64,000 nt of DNA from JAKZRT01 sp965247915 (GTDB taxonomy: Bacteria > Pseudomonadota > Alphaproteobacteria > Rhodobacterales > Rhodobacteraceae). Both the position numbers and the translations under genes were made by a program. Positions 8,140 through 14,981 of the stretch are shown piece after piece. The DNA lies in the NCBI GenBank assembly GCA_965247915.1, contig OZ252048.1:1178001-1242000 (forward strand). Reading direction: 5' to 3'. How positions within the stretch are numbered: position 1 is the stretch's first letter; the number at the start of each line of letters is the position of its first letter. Below the pieces are notes generated by a model. The model was not told the DNA's origin. It saw only the letters and a program-made list of their open reading frames with translations, and did no database searches.

Positions 8140-8157
8140 TGCTAATCCCAGTTAGCA
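8140..8157 (-). promoter_or_regulatory. Perfect dyad upstream of pccR
   Basis: TGCTAA-TCCCAG-TTAGCA is a perfect 6-bp inverted repeat with a 6-bp spacer in the 53-bp gap between the exporter gene and pccR. No T-run follows on the minus strand, so an operator (autoregulation is common for this family) is more likely than a terminator. Confidence 0.4.
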
Positions 8158-8170
8158 CCTGCAAAGGGGG

Positions 8171-9388
8171 TCAGGCAAGCGCCCGCCGGCGCTCGCGCCG
8201 GATCACCAGCAGGATCGCGCCAATTCCCAGAAGCGCAGTAACCAGCTGAATGTATAAAAGCGGATAAGGCCCGCTGCCGGGTGCCAGAAGGGCACCTGCA
8301 AGCGCCGACAATCCGGCCCCGCCGCCAATCATCAGCGCCCCGCCCAGCCCGCTGGCCGTGCCGGCAAGCTGCGGTCGCACGCTCAGCGTCCCGGCGATCG
8401 CGTTTGGCAATACCATTCCATTTCCAAGCCCGACAAAAGTCATGAAACCGAAAAATGTCAGCGGCCCGCCGAGCCCGGCAAGAAACAGCAGGATCGACAG
8501 ACCGACACCCACGGCGACGACCAGCGAACCGCGCAGGATCATGGTGTTGACGCCAAGCCGCACTGACGCCCGGCCCGAGATGAAATTGCCTGCAATATAC
8601 CCAAGCGCTGGTGCGCCAAACAAAAGCCCCAGCACCGATGGCGACAGCGAGAATAATTCCGACCCGATGTATGGCGCTCCGCCCAGATAGGCAAAAAACG
8701 CGCCCGATGAAAACGCAGCGGCCAGCGCATAGCCCCAGAACCGTGGCGATGTAAGAAGTTCGGGGTAGTCCGCGAACTGCTGGGCAAAACTCGCGGTTGG
8801 GGTAAGATTGGTTTCGCCGGAATCAAACCAGATCAGGGCAAGGGTCAGGGCGCCTGCCAACATGAATGCCCAGAAATTGGCCTGCCACCCAAACGCCTCG
8901 TCAAGATAGCCGCCAATCGCGGGCGTAATCATCGGCACGACCGCCATGCCCATGGTCACGTATCCGATCATCGAAGCGGCTTGTGCCTGATCGTACATGT
9001 CGCGGATAATTGCACGGCTCAGCACCATCGACACGACGATACCTGCCTGCAACATCCGGAACGACAGAAATATCTCGACGCTTGGCGCATAGATACAGCC
9101 GAGGGTCGCCGCCAGAAAAATCAGATACCCGCCAATCAGCACAGGGCGGCGACCGAACCGGTCGGACAGCGGCCCGACAATGATCTGAAGCGCCCCGTTC
9201 ACGCCCAAAAACAGCGCGACCGACAATTGCATCAACCGATAGTCGGTGGCGAAGTACTTGGTCATCGCAGGCAGCGACGGCAAAAACATGTTCATCGCCA
9301 TGGCCGAGGTACCGGTCATGATTATCAGTGTCAGGATATGCGGCGGGCTGCGGCGGTCCAGAAAACGCACCGGGGAAAGTTCAGGCAT
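8171..9388 (-). CDS. Bcr/CflA-type MFS drug-resistance exporter
   Basis: A 405-residue major-facilitator protein with about 12 membrane segments, a proton-driven drug or metabolite exporter of the inner membrane. Family marks are the early Asp-free helix MNMFLPSLPAM, the loop 2-3 motif GPLSDRFGRRPVLIGGY and the motif C-like helix GMAVVPMITPAIGGYL in TM5, typical of Bcr/CflA. The length fits the group (about 400). I chose the ATG at 9388 (MPELSPVRF); a GTG nine bases upstream is possible. It lies between pccR and pccB on the minus strand, so it may be read through into pccR; a role in propionate metabolism is not indicated. Confidence 0.88.
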   Translation of the reverse strand: MPELSPVRFLDRRSPPHILTLIIMTGTSAMAMNMFLPSLPAMTKYFATDYRLMQLSVALFLGVNGALQIIVGPLSDRFGRRPVLIGGYLIFLAATLGCIYAPSVEIFLSFRMLQAGIVVSMVLSRAIIRDMYDQAQAASMIGYVTMGMAVVPMITPAIGGYLDEAFGWQANFWAFMLAGALTLALIWFDSGETNLTPTASFAQQFADYPELLTSPRFWGYALAAAFSSGAFFAYLGGAPYIGSELFSLSPSVLGLLFGAPALGYIAGNFISGRASVRLGVNTMILRGSLVVAVGVGLSILLFLAGLGGPLTFFGFMTFVGLGNGMVLPNAIAGTLSVRPQLAGTASGLGGALMIGGGAGLSALAGALLAPGSGPYPLLYIQLVTALLGIGAILLVIRRERRRALA

Positions 9389-9445
9389 CCCCAACACCTA
9401 GGGACGGCGCGTAGGAATGTCCATCGGGCCAAAGACCTTGGAATA

Positions 9446-9491
9446 TTCACATTTGCACTTTGCAAATCTATACTTCGCACAACATTGCAAA
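9446..9491 (+). promoter_or_regulatory. Predicted pccB promoter with PccR-type half-sites
   Basis: TTCACA (9446-9451) and TATACT (9469-9474) are spaced by exactly 17 bp, a good sigma-70 promoter. The spacer is filled by TTTGCACTTTGCAAA (9452-9466), and ATTGCAAA follows at 9484-9491. The reported PccR recognition sequence of Rhodobacter sphaeroides is built from TTTGCAAA half-sites, so this is a likely PccR operator laid over the promoter. The spacing differs from the published arrangement as I recall it. Confidence 0.6.
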
Positions 9492-9567
9492 TATGCCCAA
9501 AAGTGTTTGTGCGATGAGTTTTTTTCGCGTTAAAACCCCAGACAGACCCAGGCAGGAGGCCCGCATC

Positions 9568-11100
9568 ATGTCCACGATTCTTCACCAGCTGGAAGACCGC
9601 CGTGCGGTGGCGCGTGCAGGCGGCGGCGAACGGCGGGTCGCGGCGCAGCACGCCAAGGGCAAGTTGACGGCGCGCGAACGGATCGAACTGTTGCTGGACG
9701 AAGGCAGCTTTGAAGAGTTCGACATGTTCGTCGCCCACCGCTGCACCGACTTCGGGATGGCTGATAACCGCCCGCCTGGCGACGGCGTGGTCACCGGCTG
9801 GGGTACTGTGAACGGGCGCATGATCTATGTCTTTTCCCAAGATTTCACCGTCTTCGGCGGCTCCCTTTCCGAAACCCACGCCCAAAAGATCTGCAAGATT
9901 ATGGACATGGCGATGCAAAACGGCGCGCCGGTGATTGGCCTGAACGACAGCGGCGGCGCGCGCATTCAGGAAGGCGTGGCCAGTCTTGCCGGATATGCCG
10001 ACGTCTTTCAGCGCAACATCATGGCTTCGGGCGTGGTGCCGCAAATATCCGTGATTATGGGCCCCTGCGCGGGGGGTGCGGTTTATTCGCCGGCGATGAC
10101 CGACTTCATTTTCATGGTGCGCGACACGTCCTACATGTTCGTCACCGGTCCCGACGTGGTGAAGACAGTCACCAACGAAGTAGTTACCGCCGAAGAACTG
10201 GGCGGCGCTTCGACCCACACGCGCAAATCCTCGGTCGCTGACGGGGCCTTTGAAAATGACATCGAGGCCCTGGCCGAAATACGGCGGCTGGTTGACTTCC
10301 TGCCACTCAACAACCGCGAAAAACCGCCGGTTCGGCCATTCTACGACGACGTGGCGCGGGTCGAGGCCAGCCTGGACACACTGATCCCCGCGAACAAGAA
10401 CCAGCCCTACGACATGAAAGAGCTGATCGAAAAGATCGCCGACGAAGGCGACTTTTTCGAGATTCAGGCCGATCATGCCAAGAACATCATCACCGGATTT
10501 ATCCGGCTCGAAGGCTCGACCGTAGGCGTGGTTGCCAACCAGCCGATAGTGTTGGCCGGGTGCCTGGACATCGACAGCTCGCGCAAGGCGGCGCGGTTCG
10601 TGCGCTTTTGCGATGCGTTTGAAATTCCGATCCTGACCCTGGTCGATGTGCCCGGCTTTTTGCCAGGCACCAGCCAGGAGTACGGTGGTGTCATCAAACA
10701 CGGTGCGAAACTTTTGTTTGCCTTCGGCGAGGCAACGGTGCCCAAAGTTACGGTGATCACCCGCAAAGCCTATGGCGGGGCCTACGACGTCATGTCGTCG
10801 AAACACCTGCGCGGTGATTTCAACTATGCCTGGCCTACCGCCGAGATCGCAGTGATGGGGGCCAAGGGCGCGACCGAAATTTTGTACCGCTCCGAGCTTG
10901 CCGATCCCGACAAGATTGCAGCGCGCGCCAAAGACTACGAAGACCGCTTCGCCAACCCATTTGTCGCCGCCGAAAAAGGCTTTATCGACGAGGTGATCCA
11001 GCCCCAGTCGACCCGCCGCCGCGTCGCCCGCGCTTTTGCCTCGCTTAGAGGCAAGCAACTGAAAAACCCATGGAAAAAGCACAACAACATCCCGCTTTGA
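9568..11100 (+). CDS. pccB: Propionyl-CoA carboxylase beta subunit
   Basis: The 510-residue carboxyltransferase subunit transfers CO2 from biotin on PccA to propionyl-CoA, giving (S)-methylmalonyl-CoA in the cytoplasm as part of an alpha6beta6 complex. The N-terminal acyl-CoA pocket has GLNDSGGARIQEGVASLAGY and MGPCAGGAVYSPAMTDF; the C-terminal carboxybiotin half has VDVPGFLPGTSQEYGG and KAYGGAYDVMSSKHLRGD. Length and these motifs match PccB rather than acetyl-CoA carboxylase. I chose the ATG at 9568 (MSTILHQLEDRR) because AGGAGG lies 9 bases upstream; the open frame extends 36 codons further but covers the promoter. pccA and mcm follow in the same direction, interrupted by small lipoprotein genes. 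Regulation is probably by PccR, which is broken here. Confidence 0.97.
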   Translation: MSTILHQLEDRRAVARAGGGERRVAAQHAKGKLTARERIELLLDEGSFEEFDMFVAHRCTDFGMADNRPPGDGVVTGWGTVNGRMIYVFSQDFTVFGGSLSETHAQKICKIMDMAMQNGAPVIGLNDSGGARIQEGVASLAGYADVFQRNIMASGVVPQISVIMGPCAGGAVYSPAMTDFIFMVRDTSYMFVTGPDVVKTVTNEVVTAEELGGASTHTRKSSVADGAFENDIEALAEIRRLVDFLPLNNREKPPVRPFYDDVARVEASLDTLIPANKNQPYDMKELIEKIADEGDFFEIQADHAKNIITGFIRLEGSTVGVVANQPIVLAGCLDIDSSRKAARFVRFCDAFEIPILTLVDVPGFLPGTSQEYGGVIKHGAKLLFAFGEATVPKVTVITRKAYGGAYDVMSSKHLRGDFNYAWPTAEIAVMGAKGATEILYRSELADPDKIAARAKDYEDRFANPFVAAEKGFIDEVIQPQSTRRRVARAFASLRGKQLKNPWKKHNNIPL

Positions 11101-11253
11101 ACTGACCGAATTTTTGTGATGACCTTAGACAACCCTTATATCACGGTCTTTGGCGCCGCGTCCGGTGTGGCAAAATCGACTCAACGCCCCAAGTTTTGGG
11201 CGGAATTGCACCCAATTTCACGGGAAAGTCAGAATATTGGCTGTTCAACCCCA

Positions 11254-11278
11254 AAAAATCGCCTTAACGTTAAAGGCG
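11254..11278 (-). terminator. Intrinsic terminator on the minus strand behind pccB
   Basis: Read on the minus strand, a stem CGCCTT/AAGGCG (11260-11278) around a small loop is followed directly by A and six T residues. It would stop antisense transcription before it enters pccB. On the plus strand the T-run is missing. No minus-strand gene is visible upstream of it. Confidence 0.45.
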
Positions 11279-11366
11279 GTCGCGTCTGTGTGGCCAGCCA
11301 GACGTCCGAGGGACAACTTGCGTCAGCTCGCCTGACACGACCCCGGCTCAATTTGAGGAGACATAG

Positions 11367-11498
11367 ATGTCCAAGAGCATCAAAGCTTTCGCGGTTTTCG
11401 GTATTGTCGCTTTCGTCGCAGCTTGCGGCGCAGCTGCACCCGAGCCGGTTGCAGAACCGGAGCCGATCATGGCCGAACCTAGCATGGACAAGATGTAA
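11367..11498 (+). CDS. Small lipoprotein (43 aa), copy 1
   Basis: A 43-codon gene with a strong site GAGGAG before the ATG. It encodes MSKSIKAFAVFGIVAFVAAC followed by GAAAPEPVAEPEP and the ending SMDKM. The hydrophobic stretch and VAAC-G lipobox predict a membrane-anchored lipoprotein with a mature part of about 24 residues, rich in Pro, Glu and Ala. It is clearly a paralogue of the next gene: same length, same SIKA start, same lipobox position (Cys20) and same SMDKM end. The function is unknown. It lies between pccB and pccA. Confidence 0.75.
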   Translation: MSKSIKAFAVFGIVAFVAACGAAAPEPVAEPEPIMAEPSMDKM

Positions 11499-11591
11499 CG
11501 GCATCCTTACCGGGCCGCTCAATTCGGGCGGTTCGGGTCTTCTCACGCAAGGCGCTTACTACCAAAACAAGAAATCCAATTGGAGATTAAT

Positions 11592-11723
11592 ATGCCCACC
11601 AGCATCAAAGCACTCGCCATCCTTGGCCTCACCGTTCTTCTCGCAGCCTGCGCCGGTGCAGCGGAAGAAGAAGTCATGGAAGAGCCTATGGTCATGGAAG
11701 AGCCTTCCATGGACAAGATGTAA
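11592..11723 (+). CDS. Small lipoprotein (43 aa), copy 2
   Basis: The second 43-codon lipoprotein gene, with GGAG upstream of the ATG. The protein starts MPTSIKALAILGLTVLLAAC and continues AGAAEEEVMEEPMVMEEP with the same SMDKM ending as copy 1. The mature part is strongly acidic and contains a short internal repeat (VMEEP twice). The pair arose by tandem duplication and has diverged in the middle while keeping the signal, lipobox and tail. The function is unknown; an envelope location is inferred from the lipobox LAAC. Confidence 0.75.
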   Translation: MPTSIKALAILGLTVLLAACAGAAEEEVMEEPMVMEEPSMDKM

Positions 11724-11733
11724 TCACATCTTT

Positions 11734-11762
11734 CGCGGATCGGCCTCTCAGGCCGGTCCGCG
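11734..11762. terminator. Strong hairpin after the second lipoprotein gene
   Basis: CGCGGA-T-CGGCC-TCTCA-GGCCG-G-TCCGCG forms an 11-bp stem with one T-G mismatch and a 5-nt loop, starting 10 bases after the stop codon. No T-run follows, so termination is plausible but RNA stabilisation is equally possible. Confidence 0.5.
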
Positions 11763-11861
11763 CCCCGCACCTGTGAACCTCAATCGGTTCGGTGCGCAAT
11801 ATCTCCTGAAAATCGATGGCCCTGATGCGCGCTGCACGGTTATGACCTGTATGGGTTCGTC

Positions 11862-12446
11862 ATGCTGAAGCATCGCGGATTTCCCAGCCGCCTGCCCGGC
11901 ACCGACTTTCAGTTCACTATTCGGCGGCCCGCCAAAGGTACGCCGACGCGCCTGACAGCGCGCGAGCGCTTTGCCGACCGCAGGCCCGCCGACCGCCGCG
12001 CCGACGCCGGATTCATTGCCGCCCTCTGGCACCACTTCGGCGATCAGCCATTCCAACGCGGCAACCTCGACGCCGGACGGCTAAGCTGGTTTTTCGGCCG
12101 CGAAGTGGTGCCTGCGGAAGTCCCATTCGACGCTGAAAGCTACGAGGCCCGGTTGCGGATTGATGCTGCGCGCGCGCGAGCGGGCTTTCCCGAAGCTCTG
12201 GACCACCGAGGGTCGGCATGATTTCGCCGATACCTTCCGCCGCTTGGCGGCATCCGGCCCAGATGGCAGCGGCGCGCGCGCGCGGCTTGGCCGGGCCGAA
12301 ATATCTCTGCACTGTTCGCACTGCGGACGCCTCCGACAATCGAGCGTCTGCCGGGCGACAATTTCTACGCCGCCTGTCCCCCTCTCGACGGCCTGGTCGC
12401 AATCGGACCGGGCCGTTTTTTGACTGTGAAGGGCGGACCAATGTGA
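11862..12446 (+). pseudogene. Unrecognised gene whose coding frame shifts twice
   Basis: I do not recognise this protein. The open frame 11862-12221 (119 codons) looks coding, with sensible third-base GC and protein-like segments such as FIAALWHHFGDQPFQ and LDAGRLSWFFGREVVP. It stops at a TGA (12219-12221). Coding-like sequence then appears in the +1 frame (HDFADTFRRLAASGPDG, to about 12275) and returns to the original frame after a GC-dinucleotide run (12271-12284), giving IERLPGDNFYAACPPLDGLV and GPGRFLTVKGGPM, with a stop at 12444-12446. The simplest reading is one gene of about 190 codons carrying two compensating indels. Alternatively the first 119 codons are the whole gene. It lies within the pcc locus. 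Confidence 0.45.
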
Positions 12447-12489
12447 ACTATATGGTGCGAGGCAGCGTATCGAGAAAAGGAAACCAAAC

Positions 12490-12699
12490 ATGCGGATCAG
12501 AAATTTCGGACTGGCATTGGCAATCGCGGCAGGACTTGCTGCCTGCGGAAACACCGAAGCCAAACGCGCGCTTTCGGGTGCGGCCATCGGCGGCATCACC
12601 GGCGCGGTCGTGGGCGGCGGCGTCACACTGGGCATTGTTGTCGGCGCAGCGGCAGGCATCCTGTGCAACGATTTCTCGCCCAACTACTGCATCCGCTAG
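12490..12699 (+). CDS. Small glycine-zipper lipoprotein
   Basis: A 69-residue predicted lipoprotein with AGGAAACC before the ATG. The signal MRIRNFGLALAIAAGLAAC ends in a clear lipobox (LAAC-G). The mature part is a glycine-zipper-like hydrophobic segment, GAAIGGITGAVVGGGVTLGI and VVGAAAGILC, ending NDFSPNYCIR with two further cysteines. Such proteins usually insert in the outer or inner membrane; no specific role can be assigned. It is not a paralogue of the two 43-residue lipoproteins. Confidence 0.8.
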   Translation: MRIRNFGLALAIAAGLAACGNTEAKRALSGAAIGGITGAVVGGGVTLGIVVGAAAGILCNDFSPNYCIR

Positions 12700-12714
12700 G
12701 CCAAAACCAACCGT

Positions 12715-12748
12715 CCTGCCGTGCGGCAGGGCGGCCCGCCCCTGCCGT
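12715..12748 (+). promoter_or_regulatory. Two mutually exclusive hairpins in the pccA leader
   Basis: CCTGCC-GTGC-GGCAGG (12715-12730) is a 6-bp stem. Its right arm can instead pair with CCGCCCCTGCCG (12737-12748) in a longer stem of about 11 bp with one bulge. The arrangement resembles an attenuator or antiterminator switch about 230 bases before pccA. No T-run follows either stem, so terminator function is not shown. Confidence 0.35.
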
Positions 12749-12980
12749 GCTGGTACGGGCGCGCAAGGGTCCATAGGCGGGACAGCGGATCAGACCGCAT
12801 CGCCCGGGCAATGGGCAGCGAGGCCGCCGTTGCGGGGAAATCGCCCGCGGCCCATGGTGCATCGCCGCACCACCAAACTCACAGGATCAGCAATCGCGCA
12901 CACGCCGGGTCACGATGCCTGCGCGTGCCCGCAAAATAACGCGCGCTGCGGCGCGCTGGCCCCGACCATAGGATAGCGGA

Positions 12981-14981
12981 ATGTTCAAGAAAATCCTGAT
13001 CGCGAACCGGGGCGAAATCGCCTGCCGCGTGATTAAGACGGCGCGCAGGATGGGCATTCAAACTGTGGCGATCTATTCTGAAGCCGACGCCCAGGCGTTG
13101 CATGTCCGCATGGCGGATGAAGCGGTGCTGATCGGCCCGCCGCCTGCCAACCAGTCTTATATCGTCATAGACAAGGTCATGGACGCGGTCCGCGCGACCG
13201 GCGCCGAAGCGGTGCATCCGGGCTATGGGTTTCTCAGCGAAAACCCCAAGTTCGCAGAAGCGCTGACCGCCGAAGGCGTGGCCTTTATCGGACCGCCCAA
13301 GGCCGCCATCGAGGCCATGGGCGACAAGATCACCTCGAAAAAGATCGCCCAGAAGGCCGGCGTTTCCACGGTTCCTGGCTATATGGGCCTGATCGAAGAC
13401 GCCGATGAGGCCGTGAAAATATCGAACAAGGTCGGTTATCCGGTGATGATTAAGGCCAGCGCTGGTGGCGGCGGCAAAGGCATGCGCATCGCGTGGAATG
13501 ATGACGAGGCGCGCGAAGGCTTTCAGTCGTCCAAGAACGAAGCCGCCGCGAGCTTTGGCGACGACCGCATTTTCATCGAGAAATTCGTGACCCAGCCCCG
13601 GCACATCGAGATTCAGGTGCTTTGCGATGCCCACGGCAACGGTGTTTATCTGAACGAACGTGAATGTTCGATCCAGCGCCGCAACCAGAAAGTTATCGAA
13701 GAAGCGCCATCGCCGTTCCTTAACGAGGCCACGCGCAAGGCCATGGGCGAGCAGTCACTGAAACTGGCGCGGGCCGTGGGATACGCCAGCGCCGGCACGG
13801 TCGAGTTTATCGTTGACGGGAAACGCAATTTCTTTTTCCTCGAGATGAACACCCGCCTTCAGGTCGAACACCCTGTCACCGAGCTGATCACCGGCGTCGA
13901 TCTGGTCGAGGCGATGATCCGCGTGGCGGCGGGCGAGAAGCTGTCGCTGAAGCAAGCCGATGTCTCGATCAACGGCTGGGCGATCGAGAGCCGCCTGTAC
14001 GCCGAAGACCCCTATCGCGGTTTCCTGCCCTCGATCGGGCGCCTGACCCGGTACCGCCCGCCAGCCGAGGAAGCCACCGACACCCAAGCGGTGCGCAACG
14101 ATACAGGCGTTTATGAGGGCGGCGAGATTAGCATGTTTTACGACCCGATGATCGCCAAGCTATGCACTTGGGCGCCGACGCGCGCCGAGGCCATCGACCA
14201 CATGCGCACCGCACTTGACGGGTTCGAGGTTGAGGGCATCGGCCACAACCTGCCATTCCTCAGCGCTGTGATGGATCATCCCAAGTTCATAGCGGGCGAC
14301 ATGACAACCGCCTTCATAGCCGAGGAATACCCCGACGGGTTTACCGGCGTGACGCTGGATGATGCGATGCTGCGCCGCGTGGTGGCCGCCACCAGCGCAA
14401 TGCACCGGGTGGTCGAGATTAGGCGGGCGCGCATTTCGGGCACGCTTGGCAACCACGAGCGCCGGGTCGGGCGCGACTGGGTGGCGATCGCGCAAGGCGA
14501 TGAATTCAAGCTGCTGATCGACGCCGACCGCGACGGATCGACCACCACATTTGACGACGGCATCTCGATGCGCGTGACCTCAGACTGGACCCCCGGCGAC
14601 AAGCTGGCCCGCCTGACTGTCGATGATGTGCCACTGGTTCTGAAGGTCGCCAAGGCCACCAACGGCTTTCGGGTGCGCACGCGCGGCGCCGATCTGCGGG
14701 TGCGGCTTTTGAACCCGCGTCAGGCCGCGATATTCCATCTGATGCCGGAAAAGGAGGCCGCCGACACATCGAAACTGCTCTTGTGCCCGATGCCGGGTCT
14801 GGTCGTGAGCATTGCGGTCGAGGTCGGCGACGAGGTGCAGGAAGGGCAGGCGCTGTGCACGGTCGAGGCGATGAAGATGGAAAACATCCTGCGCGCCGAC
14901 AAAAAGGCCAAGGTCGCCAAGATCAGCGCAGCAGCCGGTGACAGCCTAGCAGTCGACGCCGTAATCTTGGAATTCGAGTGA
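12981..14981 (+). CDS. pccA: Propionyl-CoA carboxylase alpha subunit (biotin carboxylase + BCCP)
   Basis: A 666-residue biotin-dependent subunit that carboxylates biotin with ATP and bicarbonate and delivers CO2 to PccB. Domains in order are: biotin carboxylase N-domain (FKKILIANRGEIACRVIKTA), ATP-grasp with the glycine-rich loop KASAGGGGKGMRIAW, catalytic ERECSIQRRNQKVIEEAPS and FLEMNTRLQVEHPVTE, C-terminal biotin carboxylase lobe, the BT linker domain found in propionyl-CoA carboxylases, and a C-terminal biotinyl domain with VEAMKMEN, Lys632 being the biotin site. Length and BT domain set it apart from AccC. A GTGA overlap at its stop couples it to the next gene. Confidence 0.97.
   Translation: MFKKILIANRGEIACRVIKTARRMGIQTVAIYSEADAQALHVRMADEAVLIGPPPANQSYIVIDKVMDAVRATGAEAVHPGYGFLSENPKFAEALTAEGVAFIGPPKAAIEAMGDKITSKKIAQKAGVSTVPGYMGLIEDADEAVKISNKVGYPVMIKASAGGGGKGMRIAWNDDEAREGFQSSKNEAAASFGDDRIFIEKFVTQPRHIEIQVLCDAHGNGVYLNERECSIQRRNQKVIEEAPSPFLNEATRKAMGEQSLKLARAVGYASAGTVEFIVDGKRNFFFLEMNTRLQVEHPVTELITGVDLVEAMIRVAAGEKLSLKQADVSINGWAIESRLYAEDPYRGFLPSIGRLTRYRPPAEEATDTQAVRNDTGVYEGGEISMFYDPMIAKLCTWAPTRAEAIDHMRTALDGFEVEGIGHNLPFLSAVMDHPKFIAGDMTTAFIAEEYPDGFTGVTLDDAMLRRVVAATSAMHRVVEIRRARISGTLGNHERRVGRDWVAIAQGDEFKLLIDADRDGSTTTFDDGISMRVTSDWTPGDKLARLTVDDVPLVLKVAKATNGFRVRTRGADLRVRLLNPRQAAIFHLMPEKEAADTSKLLLCPMPGLVVSIAVEVGDEVQEGQALCTVEAMKMENILRADKKAKVAKISAAAGDSLAVDAVILEFE

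Noticed and set aside
9331..11082. 583-codon minus-strand frame opposite pccB
   Set aside because: It is antisense to a clear pccB and its product is unlike any protein I know; it is a GC-frame shadow.
12218..12976. 252-codon plus-strand frame between pccB and pccA
   Set aside because: It runs through the lipoprotein gene and the hairpin leader in another frame, with poor codon use and Arg-rich low complexity.
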